The notes under the pieces: model-generated
Seen by the model: only the letters and a program-made list of their open reading frames with translations
Databases searched by the model: none
What the model was told of the DNA's origin: nothing
From: Aphrophora alni
Lineage: Eukaryota; Arthropoda; Insecta; Hemiptera; Aphrophoridae
Length of the DNA stretch: 64,000 nt
NCBI GenBank assembly: GCA_963513935.1
Contig: OY740772.1
Location: 11,502,098-11,566,097, forward strand
Direction of reading: 5' to 3'
In this document: one piece after another, positions 11,690 to 22,803 of the stretch
Numbering within the stretch: position 1 is the stretch's first letter
Layout of the letters: every line of letters starts with the position of its first letter
Program-made: the position numbers and the translations under genes

Positions 11690-12003
11690 GGAGATCTAGA
11701 GTGGTGTAGCGGAATCAATGCGTCTACTATTGGATGATGCGAGCTGTCACTCATACTACAGACTATTCTAATACTGTAACATGGACCTAATGACAATGAC
11801 AGTGCGCAGGGCTTGTTAGAGGCCTGTTATGAAACTGTTTGGTGCCTAATCAACAAAATTGATTACTATATAAGCAATAAAATACGCGCTGCAAGACTGA
11901 TCTTTTCAGTGCATGTAATGTTTTTGGCTTTGGCTAGTACCCTTGTTTCCCTGGCAACGATGAGACAAGACCGCTGCCACTTCGCTACACCACTCATCTC
12001 CAG
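11690..12003. mobile_element. MITE with GAGTGGTGTAGCG-type TIRs
   Basis: GGAGAT..AGTGGTGTAGCG at the left (11690-11711) is mirrored by CGCTACACCACTCATCTCC at the right (11983-12001). The 67-codon frame inside is not recognisable as a protein. Confidence 0.6.
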
Positions 12004-13340
12004 TCCTAGATTTTAGATAGGTTACGCTGATGTATAACAAATTATTGCACTAACTTTCTCACACAGCCAACCACAAAATAAAATAATATTCTCTACAATC
12101 GTGTAAGAAATGTGTCTATAAGCCTTAAAACGCAAGAAAGAAAATAAATGGTGAAATTAAATCAAAGCAGACCTTCGAATGCTTCTCTCAAATTTGTCTT
12201 CGAACATTTTCAAAACTGTAGTTTTCTCATTTCCACATATTTAACGATTTTATAATTAAAATATCTCAAATATATTTCGCGCCGCCTTTTTGGTTAGGCT
12301 AATCCAAAAAATATTTCGTGAGCGCCATTTATTTTGTCCCTTTCTTTAGTTGACATGTCACAAGATGCGGATTAACATTTTAAAATGGTTACCCTCAAAA
12401 TTCCCCTCTTTAGGGGGAGCTGCAATATTACAAAGTATCTACAGGTGACCTTGTTAACAGACGGATCAGACTTATTCACTCCTCAGGGGAAAAGTATGCA
12501 TGGTGCGCCTAAAGAAATCTCCACTTTATATACCAATATTGATAAAATATAACCATATATTTTATTTTACCAAAATCGATTCGCTCGTTTGACATGCAAA
12601 ACTGCACCGACAAGATTTTAAAAAACCGCTTTCCAAAATTACTTTTCAGATATTAGGGGATTTTGAAAAGAAAAATTTCTAAATCACCGTTCTGGTTTAA
12701 TTTTTAATGTTTGAGAAATGCCCCACGTGTAATTTTTAGGAATACCACTTATTTGCATGACTTCTAAAGTTATAAAGTTACTACTAAATCTTATAGTCAG
12801 TGTTAAATGTATGACACAAAAATATGGAAATTTGCCAGATCTCAAATGTTAGTTGCAGCATTACATCTTTACCAAGAACTGAATTGCTGACTGTGGTTTC
12901 TATTTTAAAGTGTTTATTAACAATTTCTGCGACAAAGTGCCGTACACTTATGACGCCGGAACTTGGCATAGACAGTCACGACGTCATCAAGGTTCCATGC
13001 AGGATCTATTTTCATCTTTCCATACTTCGCAGTGGCAGTGTAACAAGTTGTAACCGAGCGGTTCCTCCACAGAACCAACAACTGATATGGTCACATTTAT
13101 TATACACATCACGCCAGTGACATGAGCAACGCGATTTTACTGTTACGGCGCAAAAGCCTAAAATGTCATTAGATATGGGTTCAAGAATGTGGAAAGCAGT
13201 TTTGTTAGTTTATTTGTAAATCTCTTGGTGCGCTGGTTGATTCGACGGGGTTAATGGTTCTACGTTATAATATGTACGTATAGAATGATCCGCGGACCTG
13301 AATTGCAAATCGTGGTGGCTGGGGTAGGCTTTTCGATCAT
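12004..13340. other. unassigned DNA
   Basis: Open frames overlap at about 12784-13120 on both strands, in a slightly GC-richer patch. I recognise no domain and no convincing splice sites. It could be a decayed element. Confidence 0.4.
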
Positions 13341-14592
13341 ATACAGGGTGTCACGAAAATGCGCGGACATAGCCTACGTCGGATGGTTGTTCCTTAAGTA
13401 AAAATAAGATAAAAAGTTCTAATACACTTAGGTCCAAAAACGCTTTATTTTCTGTCTGGCCGCCATTTTGTGTTTTTTAAAGAAACATTTATATCTTGAG
13501 AACGGTTTATGAAATTGGTGCACATTTATCTAACACTGTTATTTATTGGAAAAAATTCAGAATTTTACTTTATAAAATTTCAAAACGGCGCCCATTGTAA
13601 TTTTTCAGTCGTTAGTAACTTTTTAATTTTAAGTTTAATCAATTTTTTTTCTAGTTAGAAAATGTTTAGAATTTTCTCATGAACAAAAAATACCTCAAGT
13701 TTTCAAATCCGATAACAAACAACCAATTTATACCGGAAATAGTTGTTTAACCATTTCCGGCGTGAATTGGTTGTTTGTTATTGGTTTTGAAAACTTAAGG
13801 TTATATTTTATTTAACTTAACATTTAGATTGGATAAAACTTCAGATTAAAAACTTACTAATATTTAAAAAATACAATGACCGCCATTTTGAAATTATTAA
13901 AAGGAAAATTGTGAAATATTTATGTAACAGTAAATAACGATGTTAGATACATGTCCACCAAATTTCAAAAAGGTATCTTTAACCGTTCTCAAGGCATAAA
14001 TTTTTCTTTAAAAAACAAAATGGCGGCCAGACAGAAAACAAAACGTTTTGGACCTATATATGAACTTTTATCTTTTTTAAAATGAGAAATCTTTATTATT
14101 TCTTCCATTATAAAATACAAAATACAACACCACATTTTACATATGTATAGATAGAGATAATAACCACCTAGGTTATTTACCTGTGGAGGTGGATTTAATA
14201 TTCTTAAGGATCACTATAGTTTCAATGAGTATTGGAAGGCAGCGAACCAGCCAAATAATAATATAATAAACACACAAAACAAAATAACAAAGCACTAAAA
14301 CAGATGATTAACTCTTCCGAATTACACTTTTCATTCACTTTACTTACATAATACTAACATTTCTAATTAATAGTATTGAAAAAAATAATCAACATTTTCT
14401 ATATCGATTAAGTACTCCCACAAACTCTTGGCAAATTATTAACTATTACAAGAAGTTTTTATGTTTAAAGGCAGACAGTTAAAACATTTTGGTGCCAGAA
14501 ATATATAAAACTTTTTAAAATGTGACAAGTTAAGATTTTTACATCAGGAACAACCACTCGACGTATGTCCGCATTTCCGGAACACCCTATAC
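13341..14592. mobile_element. TACAGGGTG-type foldback element, interrupted
   Basis: The left terminus ATACAGGGTGT with 'gcggacatagcctacgtcgg' and 'ggttgttcc' is mirrored at the right terminus by 'ggaacaaccactcgacgta', 'tgtccgcat' and AACACCCTATAC. The inner arms mirror each other over about 340 bp ('ctggccgccattttg' against 'caaaatggcggccag'). The centre is a near-perfect hairpin ('aacaaacaaccaattta' against 'aattggttgtttgtt'). The right arm is split by about 430 bp of foreign sequence at 14085-14510. Confidence 0.8.
14085..14510 (-). mobile_element. retro-insertion inside the foldback arm
   Basis: The segment is flanked by CTTTTTTAAAATG on the left (from about 14072) and CTTTTTAAAATG on the right (about 14511), a likely ~12-bp target-site duplication. 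On the minus strand it ends in 'ataataaagatttct', with an AATAAAG-type poly(A) signal, as expected for a reverse-transcribed transcript. I recognise no coding domain. Confidence 0.5.
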
Positions 14593-14940
14593 ACATCTAC
14601 GAGGCCTAGCCGAAGACGTAAAGAAAGTAGTGGTGTAAACAATTACGAAGTTTAGAAAAAACTGACTGTAAGAGTCGTTTATCTACCAATACAATTTAAT
14701 ATTTTCTAGACGGACCAAAAAACCTACTCCATATTTAGACGTTCTACTTGTAAATTACATTGTATGATGGGGCTGGGTAAGTACCATGATGACGTCCACA
14801 GATATACTTGATCTAATAATGGATGACATGAAATAGATACAAAATCGATTGTAACTTTATGAATCGCCAATCAATCAAAGGTAAAAGTATCACGTGACGC
14901 GGAACTTTCACTCGGTTAAATATTTATCTGTAATGCGACA

Positions 14941-14966
14941 GTCGTCAACCAGTGAAAGTTGACGAC
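14941..14966. repeat. perfect 9-bp hairpin
   Basis: GTCGTCAAC, the loop CAGTGAAA, then GTTGACGAC. No surrounding gene, terminator context or matching second copy was seen. Confidence 0.5.
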
Positions 14967-15239
14967 TCGAAATTAATTTTACCGAAATCATACATCTGTA
15001 AGCTGTGTGATAAAAGGTCATCCCGGTGGGACAATTAGTAGCAAACAAATCTAGACGTTCATTCAATGTAATTGTAAAGATTTGATAAGGTGTGACGTTA
15101 GAACACTTTGTAATCATTTTATCTGACCTTTAAATTGAAGAGTACAATGATTGTAAAGTACACATTACCATTGCACTAACTTTTTTTCACAACTACGTTC
15201 ACTCAAAATGGATTTATAAAAGAAAAAGGAAAAAATAAC

Positions 15240-15400
15240 ATCAAATTAAGACCCTTTTCCCTCGAATACTCTAAATATGTCAGGGTCGGAAAATAACAAG
15301 ATTTGGCCAAGAAAGACCTTATAGAATGTATGCAATAGATGGATCTAACAGAAGACTACATGAAGAGTATATCCAGCTAGGCCCGAGGGGCTACTCAGGC
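15240..15400 (-). repeat. family A repeat, minus orientation
   Basis: 'ccctcgaatactctaaat', 'gtcagggtcgg', 'gatggatctaacagaagact' and 'ccagctaggcccgagggg' are all present. Confidence 0.65.
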
Positions 15401-15587
15401 TAGTAACTTTCTTCTTTCCTATGAGGTCACATTTGAAATGTTAATTAATTTGGTCTTTACTCCAGACTTTTTTCCTCCATTATTTCGATAATTCAACATT
15501 TTGAGGCTACCTGCCACAAGATAAAAATCCAAATCCCCAAACTATATTCTTTCAAATCCGTCGAGTGACCTCTATTCTTTTAAATAT

Positions 15588-15619
15588 GACGCGTTTCGGA
15601 ACTTCTGTTCCATCATCAG
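15588..15619 (-). ncRNA. hammerhead-ribozyme-like core, family delta
   Basis: On the minus strand: CTGATGA (15613-15619), one extra U, the perfect hairpin GGAAC-AGAA-GTTCC, GAAAC (15593-15597), then GCGTC with a GUC cleavage-type triplet. All three conserved boxes are exact, but the flanks pair poorly as stem I. Diverged 'gattatac..tcgaaacg' blocks at about 24970 and 52895 may be related. Confidence 0.45.
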
Positions 15620-16031
15620 GTAAATACCGAATATCTAAAATGAAGTCGTCAGAATATCAAAAACACAACACTTTTTTTTTCGGAACATAGGCTACTATTT
15701 TTTTAGGTGGTCGTACTGTGTGGCTACCTGACAGGATACTAAAATATGAATTTATTACAGAATCCTCCAATTTGGAGCCTTCTTACTAATTTCGATCAAA
15801 AATTTATTAAAATTGCCATATCTATGTATTACTATATGAATACAGAGACATAAAAAAGTATATTTAAAAAGCTACAATTAAAAAAAAAGTAGACTCTAAG
15901 ACCTTTTGACTTTTTCCTATAAGGCATCAAATTTTTATCTTGTTTTAATTTTTTAATTTTTTGATTTTACGCTTATACGTTTTTATTAGCAAGTATTGAA
16001 TTTACAATAATATTTCAAGTGAAAAATATAC

Positions 16032-16104
16032 GACCTAGACTGGGAATCGAACCCAGGACCTTTGGCTTTACGCGCCAATGCTCTACCAACTGAGCTATCC
16101 TAGT
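16032..16104 (-). tRNA. tRNA-like sequence (pseudogene or SINE-type head), left arm
   Basis: Mirror image of 16129-16201, differing at one acceptor-stem base. It has the same cloverleaf elements and the same weaknesses, and it faces away from its partner. Confidence 0.5.
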
Positions 16105-16128
16105 CGCTACGCCCTGTACTGGGAAGCG

Positions 16129-16201
16129 ACTAAGATAGCTCAGTTGGTAGAGCATTGGCGCGTAAAGCCAAAGGTCCTGGGTTCGATTCCCAGTCTAGGT
16201 C
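16129..16201 (+). tRNA. tRNA-like sequence (anticodon reads GTA; doubtful as functional tRNA), right arm
   Basis: The elements are a 7-nt acceptor strand, T8-A9, the D arm GCTC-AGTTGGTA-GAGC, the anticodon stem TTGGC/GCCAA with loop GCGTAAA, and the T arm CTGGG-TTCGATT-CCCAG. TAGCTC and GGTTCGATTCC match the A and B boxes of RNA polymerase III promoters. Against a working tRNA: position 33 is C instead of the invariant U, the acceptor has an A-A mismatch, and animal tRNA-Tyr genes normally have introns. A tRNA-derived repeat is therefore more likely. Confidence 0.5.
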
Positions 16202-16329
16202 GTATATTTTTCACTTGAAATATTATTGTAAATTCAATCTTGTTTTAAATATATTGACGCAAAATTTAGCAATATTGTTATTAGAAAAAGAGTCTTTTCC
16301 TCAAGGTTCATTAAAATCCATTAATAATT

Positions 16330-16560
16330 TGTACACCTTACCCTCTGGGGCTAATTTTAGTGAGAATGGGTTTGGCAATTCCGAAGGAAAGTAGCCGGAT
16401 CTACGTAATCTTGAGATATATCCCTCTCTTTTATTTTTCCAGTCATGTGTTCCTTGACCAAAACTTGTTATTTTCTGACCTTGACAATATTAGAGTTTTC
16501 GATGGCTAGAACGTGTTTTTTTTAGAAGGCGATGATGACGGAGAGGTTTTTCACCTGGAA
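16330..16560 (+). repeat. family A repeat
   Basis: 'accctctggggctaatttta' begins an extended 5' end also seen near 57215. It continues through 'ggtttggcaattccgaagg' and 'tagccggatctacgtaatct' to 'gatgatgacggagagg'. Confidence 0.65.
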
Positions 16561-17129
16561 TTGTGTCTCAAATGCGTGGAGAATATTTGAATCATATTTG
16601 GTACGCGTTCATATTTTGGTCGTATCAGGACTTTTTTCTTTTCATAACTCAAAATTTGGGTGCTAGCGGCCCGTAAGAAAATCAAATATGATTTTTCTAA
16701 AATGGGCTAAAACGATTTTGATAAAATTTCCGTGAGTCAGTTATCGGTGAAATATAAAAATGCGATCATAGGATTGACTGTTTCATTCTAACATCAGATT
16801 TCTGTAGCTACAACTCAATCAATAAATACATTGGGATCTTCATAGAGAGGAAATCCTTACTCGTGTACCAGATTGCCATTTAAAAGACGTCGAGTTTAAA
16901 AAATAAACCCCCTACATCCTAACGGACCCTAAGTCCTTTGGTTTTAGTACACGCTTCACTCTTTTATTTGTATAAAAGTGATTACAAAAAAAGTAGTTAA
17001 AAAAAGTTAAAATTTTAACTAAATATGAAAATTAATGACCCAACCCGATTGGAAAATCCCGAGTAAACAAATATTACTGTTTAGCAAAAACTGACAAAGC
17101 TGCAAATATGAACCTTGGCCGTTGTCATT

Positions 17130-17360
17130 CCCGGCTTGTTTTTCTGCCCCTGGGGGACTCACTATTAGTGGCAATCCCGTGGGTTCGTAGCTGGATCTCC
17201 ATGTTGTCTAAGGTTAGATCCCTCTCTCTCATCTATAATCAGGTCTGTCTTGACCAACTCTTGTTTTCTTCCGGCGTTGGTGCTATTCGAAGGCTGGGGG
17301 GGGGGGGGCTTTATTTGTTATAAAGCGATAATGACCGATAGGTTTTTCAATTTAAACAAT
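17130..17360 (+). repeat. family A repeat with internal poly-G
   Basis: 'ggcaatcccgtgggttcgta', 'gctggatctcc' and 'gaccaactcttg' identify it. A G12 run at 17291 sits where other copies have 'ggctaggag'. C-runs occupy the same spot in the minus copies near 8820 and 48070. Confidence 0.65.
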
Positions 17361-17459
17361 AAGAAAAACCTTTTATTCAGTAACTTAAAAATAATTATAA
17401 GAACTGATTTCAATAAAACTGCACCCCCCCCCCCCGACCAATAAAGGAAAGTTACCATC

Positions 17460-18880
17460 TGAAACATTTCAAAACCTAAACGGTGACATAAAGCAATGCA
17501 ACTGTAAATCTAGAGACAATACCAGAAGGGCGGCGCGGAGTTTCGTCGCCAGTCACCTCACTTCTTCATGGTCAATGCGGATAATTTGTTACAACTGCGC
17601 CTGCGCCATGCGGTTATCTAACAATACAAGGTAATAATTAATATTCATTATTTAAATGTATACAGGAAGATGTAACTCGCGTGTGTTATAGAACGATCAC
17701 ACGCACTTCGTGTTTAGGTCTAAGGATGATTCTTGTTTTAGACTTAGGTTCTCTATCAAATGGAGTTGGTAAACATCTTACAAATAAATACACAAACATT
17801 CTCTTCGTCATCGAAAATGTCATAAAGCAAAAATGAACTATGGATGTAAAAAAAAAATAGAAAAGAAAAAAGAAGTAAATAGTTTAAAATTAAAATCAAG
17901 CTTTTAATGACAGTAATTAAGGTTCAGTTTTGCTTTTACCAATTTATTCCTGAAGCGAAATATTACGATTCCCCCCCCCCCATGTGTTTAGCTTATTAAT
18001 CATCACATTTCATCAAAATTTGAACGATTTGTTTCTTGTTGAAATCCATATAGTCAACTTTGAGAAATTAAGCATTTTATGAGAATCCTATTAACTATAT
18101 TGTACACAATTTACAGTTTACCTAGTGAAATACATAAAGGGTGTTTTATGTCCCTTCCACCCCCCCCCCTACTTTTATTATATAGTTTAAGTTTGAAAGA
18201 GGAAACTCCGCATATCCATATTGGACCTAAATACCTTGCTTTTGATCCGACTGTCTAACTCCAATGGGGAAGATAGAAGTCAATTTTAAATGAGAAATTT
18301 GTACATCAAATTAAAGATCTGTGTCAGTAGAGCAAACTGAATCTAATAGGTTTATCCTATCGAAAATGAAGGGGTTTTAAAGTTTACAAATGAGTACGTG
18401 CTAGAAGCGCTTTTTACACACGTATTTTTTAAGAAGTTTACCTCAGAATTTTTTATTACAAGCTATTAGACGCCTGAAAAAATTATCGTTTGTGGTTTTT
18501 TTAAATATTTAGGGAATCACCGGAAGTCAAAGATATGAATAGAATTAGTTGTTACATGAGTAACACAAACAAAAAATTAAAAACAAAGACAATTATATTC
18601 AACACTTTATGATTTGGATTGATTAGAATATTTTTAATCATTTTAGAATATAGTCGTGTAAACTGCTTAAAAATTCCGGCTGTAATAGAAAACATTCTGT
18701 CAATTCTAGGGTTAATTTTTAAGACGAAAAAACCATTTTGGTCACTATAGCTTTCAAAAAAGAGGATGAAGAGGCTCCGTCTTACAACTTACAAATGACA
18801 ACACTTACAAACAATAACATAAAATTTTGAACAACAATAAAAAGACTAAAACTAGTTAACAATCGAAAATAAACATAACC
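17460..18880. other. unassigned AT-rich DNA
   Basis: No gene recognised. There are poly-C runs at 17970 and 18160, and a GC-richer spot around 17530-17620 (GCGCCTGCGCC). Confidence 0.4.
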
Positions 18881-18889
18881 TAACATATT

Positions 18890-19535
18890 ACAAGGGCAGA
18901 AAATGGCCCTGCAACTAGTTAAAAAGTATCACAGGGCGGTAAAAGAGCCCTTCGAAAAATTGTTATTAAATTTTATAAATCATTTTCAGACGACGCAAAA
19001 GAACAACTCCCGATCAAGGATTTGAGCATTGTCCCACAACGTCGACTGAATGGAATCTGGTAGGACACAAGTTCGTCGCACACCTTTTATAACAACATAT
19101 TCAATGCGGATGTGTACTTAATTATTGACAACACATCTTGTCAAAATGGGCGTTGTGCCGGATTCCCCTGTTCCATTAGAAATCCACGAGTAATCGTTGA
19201 ATGACTTATACAAACACCTCTTCCTCTCGACGACTGGCACAGACGGACAGTATCTTTGACTTCCCTCAGTTTATTGGACTGTATATTCTTCCTCTCAATG
19301 TCTATTCAAAACTAATTTTAACTGTCGATACAAAGTCAGAAACCATAACACCCTGTGTGACTGCCGCTTCCTTTGCCGCTTCGTCAGCTTTTGTGTTTCC
19401 CGAAATTCCGCAATGTCCAGGTACCCAGCAAAATGATACTCCGACGTCCCGTTGTTGAGGTCTGTGTATGGAACACAGAATATCTTTAACCAAGGTACTC
19501 TTAGAATACATAGCCTAGATAGCCTGTAAAGCAAT
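18890..19535 (-). pseudogene. non-LTR retrotransposon pol relic: RNase H and C-terminal region
   Basis: On the minus strand 19302-19511 encodes VSFCWVPGHCGISGN followed by TKADEAAKEAA. This is the conserved end of the RNase H domain in jockey/I/R1-group LINEs (WVPGHxGIxGNExAD). Further 3', broken by stops, comes a segment ending RRTCVLPDSIQSTLWDN-like, which resembles the usual region after RNase H in these elements. The 3' tail has 'gcagggccattttctgccc' (about 18896-18914). The reverse transcriptase and endonuclease are absent, so this is a 5'-truncated, decayed copy. The clade is an inference from family resemblance. Confidence 0.8.
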
Positions 19536-19665
19536 AAAGACCGTTAACCCTCGAATAGTCTAATAGCGTCAGGGTGGGAAGATAGGAGTTGGAGAGATCA
19601 ATTGGAAAGATGAAAGAGAAGGAACTAAACCCAAGACTACATGAAGAAAGATGTAGATCAAGTTT
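19536..19665 (-). repeat. family A repeat, minus orientation
   Basis: 'ccctcgaatagtctaatagc', 'gtcagggtgggaag' and 'cccaagactacatgaagaa'. It lies immediately upstream of the retrotransposon relic. Confidence 0.65.
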
Positions 19666-20140
19666 CGTGTTGCCATAATGAAATGACCGCCGTTGGAGTT
19701 ACTTTGGTAATTTACTATTATTTTACTTGGAAAATTTATCAAAACCAATGAAAGTAATTTTAAAAGTTGAGTTTTAATCTTATTCCTCCACATTTTTGAA
19801 ATTATTTGGTTTGTTGTGCGAGAAAGTTTGTGCACAATTTTTTATCTTTTTAAAATGAAAGATATAAATATTGTTTTTTTTTTTCTTTTTCGAAATTTGT
19901 ATTGTCATGTAAAAAGTTGTAAAGTAGGATCTATTTGATATGCAAACGCCACACCCGTCAACACAAGTTTTGTTATCATGCAGTCAGACACCTCGGAACG
20001 TGCATTCTAAATACGGAAGCCAACAGCGCATGCGTCACGTGTCACAACAATCTGCCAGACAGGTCGTTACAATTAGCTATTGTTTGAAGAACGCAACATC
20101 ATCTGATCAAACTTAACTGACGCCCAACATCTTGTGGAAC

Positions 20141-20463
20141 TAATGGAGAAAGTCGTCATTGCTACCGACGGATCACGGTGATTTCGAAGCGTGATTAATC
20201 ACTGTGATCTGTAAAATAATGTCAACTAGTGATTGCGATTCAGTAACTAATGGAGAAAGTCGTCATTGCTACCGACGGATCACGGTGAGATTTCGAAGCG
20301 TGATTAATCACTGTGATCTGTAAAATATTGTCAACTAGTGATTGCGATTCAGTAACTAATGGAGAAAGTCGTCATTGCTACCGACGGATCACGGTGATTT
20401 CGAAGCGTGATTAATCACTGTGATCTGTAAAATATTGTCAACTAGTGATTGCGATTCAGTAAA
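20141..20463 (+). repeat. tandem array, three copies of 107/109 bp
   Basis: Units start at 20141, 20248 and 20357 and are nearly identical (a 2-bp 'ga' insertion in unit 2). Each contains GATCACGGTGA...TCACTGTGATC (one mismatch) nested around the perfect palindrome GTGATTAATCAC. Confidence 0.9.
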
Positions 20464-21560
20464 AATGAAATGATTCACAAATTTTCTCACTCGCCCCCGA
20501 AATAATTCACCACCTAAAGTGTCAGTTCTGTTGTCAGTCAAACGTGAAAATGGACCTTGGACGGAGTTTCAAACTGTCGACATATTACTAGATCGACATC
20601 TCACTCTATCGACAACTGGTTCCCTGCGGAACTGGTAATAATTTCTATTATTCAATGCAAGTATACGAAAACATGGCCTGATAGTTCTAGACCGCTTGTC
20701 TACAACGGTTGTATTGGATTCAATATTAAGCTAATAAAATCAGACCGTTTTGACAGTTTATTATGGTTATGGTTCGGATTATACGTTATATTGTACGCCA
20801 TATTAAAATGGAATGTCTTAATTTTCTAGAGAATATATTCATCTGTGAATTACTAAAGAGGTCCATACTAAACATAATACTTGAAATAAATACCTCATTA
20901 GTACCGAACAGATGCCCCCCAGCATGAAGACGATGGTCGATGTTTTTAGAACGGATAGTTGTCTATAAGTGACGGGGAATTATATCTCACAGTGACCTAA
21001 TTTCTTGTAACTAGCTTGCACGCTTGCACCCGCAGAGATGGCAATTTCCGAACTCCCCTCTGTCGATCTAGTGGGATTTCGATGTATTGATACGTCACCC
21101 CTAAACTTTAACCCTCGGTGCGTATCATATTTGATTGAAATCGAGATTTACTGATGGCGGTCAAAAGTTTTTTTTTTTTTTCAATTACCATTCAACCGTA
21201 ATATTATTTGTTTGGGATTTTGCACACAGATTTAGATCATTAATCTTCATATTTCACTAAAATTTTAACGAAATTGGTAAAGCCAATTTTGAAAAATTAC
21301 ATATTTTTAATTGTTTGTTGATTGGGAGGGGGGGGGTTAACGATTACTCAAGAATCGGCAATTTTGGAGACATGGTGACCAACACGATTATTTAAGTTAT
21401 TATAGCCTAATTATAAGATTTTTTTTTTCGTATGGGAGCTACCCTCAAATTTTGAGTTATTGGAAAAAAGTAACATCGATATCACATATTTTTTTCCATG
21501 CTATGTAGGAGTAACCTAACCTAACCTTTAGTTGAGTCTTTCTGGTATATTTTCTTGTTG
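20464..21560. other. unassigned DNA with a family C repeat
   Basis: Family C in inverse orientation lies at about 21130-21460 ('ttcactaaaattttaacgaa'). 'taacctaacctaacct' near 21512 is a short TTAGG-type tract. The 90-codon frame at 20557-20829 shows no recognisable protein. Confidence 0.45.
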
Positions 21561-21620
21561 TGGGTTAAGAAGGTTTCATTCTACAACAGGCGCATGAGCC
21601 TCCCTCGATCTGCTCCGCCA

Positions 21621-22050
21621 CTGCCATCTTTCGGTCACGGTCCTAATCATGAGTAACAGTCAGTCTTAGCTGTCTTATTTTATCACTGACATCGTCCCCT
21701 ACGTCTTCCTCTAGGCTGCTTTCTTGATATTCCCTTGTGCAACTTGTTGTGCTGTTCTACCACTGCCATCTTTCGGTCACGGTCCTAATCATGAGTAACC
21801 GTCAGTCTTAGCTGTCTTATTTTATCACTGACATCGTCCCCTACGTCTTCCTCTAGGCTGCTTTCTTGATATTCCCTTGTGCAACTTGTTGTGCTGTTCT
21901 ACCACTGCCATCTTTCTGTCACGGTCCTAATCACGAGTAACCGTCAGTCTTAGCTGTCTTATTTTATCACTGACATCGTCCCCTACGTCTTCCTCTAGGC
22001 TGCTTCACTCTTGATATTCTCTTGTACAACTTGTTGGACTGTTCTACCAC
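21621..22050 (-). repeat. 142-bp tandem array, about three copies
   Basis: Units begin at 21621, 21763 and 21905 ('ctgccatctttcggtcacgg'), each spaced exactly 142 bp. On the minus strand each unit includes a stretch homologous to the end of the open frame at 21995-22183, including its stop codon. Confidence 0.9.
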
Positions 22051-22183
22051 TATTAATTCTCAGCCATTGCAACGTCTTGTGGTTGCTTAAATGGTCAAAA
22101 CTAAATAATTTGATACCGGGATCTTTAGAATACGTTCTCAACCATTCTCTACGCGGTCTAAATTTTTCTACCCCCTTAACCAA
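21995..22183 (-). CDS. unrecognised open frame, possible terminal exon or element ORF end
   Basis: The frame gives a 62-residue C-terminal-type peptide with ordinary amino-acid composition (EKFRPRREWLRTYSKDPG, then NSGRTVQQVVQENIK) and a stop. An AG ('ttacctag') lies just upstream on the minus strand, so it could be a last exon. The adjacent 142-bp array repeats its tail (SGRTAQQVAQGNIKKAA, then stop). I do not recognise the protein. It may equally be a mobile-element remnant. Confidence 0.3.
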   Translation of the reverse strand: MVKGVEKFRPRREWLRTYSKDPGIKLFSFDHLSNHKTLQWLRINSGRTVQQVVQENIKSEAA

Positions 22184-22803
22184 CCACCACTCTAGGTAAG
22201 TCGTTCTTAATGAGGTAATTATAATAAATTAATAGGGAGACTTATTTTCTAATTATAAAAAGTAAGTGCACCACAACTGAATTGAAATATGGGTGGTAGG
22301 CTTTGTTAGTAACTCGCCTGTTTAATTTTTTTTTTCTGTGGTGCGACACAATATTCAGGCCTTCCCGAAATATCGGGAACCCCATCACCCGAAACTTAAC
22401 CCGACGTAATAAAATCTGCCGAATTAAATTTGTGGGTCTCGATACCAGTCCAGTCTCACTGTTCCGGGGCACTACAGTCTACAGGATTTCAATGCCGATC
22501 TGATACGTTATTATAGGCCTTCCGTGTCAATCAGCTGTTCCCCAGCCTTGTAAGTAATGTGGCCGGTGATCTCGATTACAATCCGGACTTTGTATCTTGA
22601 TAAAGTAAACAAAACCTAGATCTTCGTAGTTCGTTCTTTCTTCGACGCAACGTTCGATTCTCACATATCAGTCTTACACTCCTCTTCAATATTCTTCTCT
22701 CAAATCTATCCAACAGATTTGTTGCCATTTTCTAAGGGTCACGGTCGTCTAATAAGGGGTTTCAATATTTTTAAAGTAGTTTATTACTAAAATATTCTCA
22801 TTT

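Larger units (their letters stand above)
15995..16238. repeat. 113-bp-arm near-perfect palindrome carrying two tRNA-like sequences
   Basis: The arms 15995-16107 and 16126-16238 are reverse complements with a single difference that I can see, around an 18-nt spacer. Each arm includes 35-40 bp outside the tRNA-like part. A 12-bp direct repeat, ATCTTGTTTTAA, lies at 15937-15948 and 16237-16248, a possible target-site duplication. Confidence 0.85.

Noticed and set aside
16032..16201. Two functional tRNA-Tyr genes
   Set aside because: C at position 33, an acceptor mismatch, no intron, and location in a recent palindrome make a tRNA-derived repeat more likely.
20000..20060. NRF1/E-box-like GCGCATGCGTCACGTG as a promoter; similar sites at about 3740 and 60200
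   Set aside because: No exon, CpG-rich context or splice donor follows any of them.
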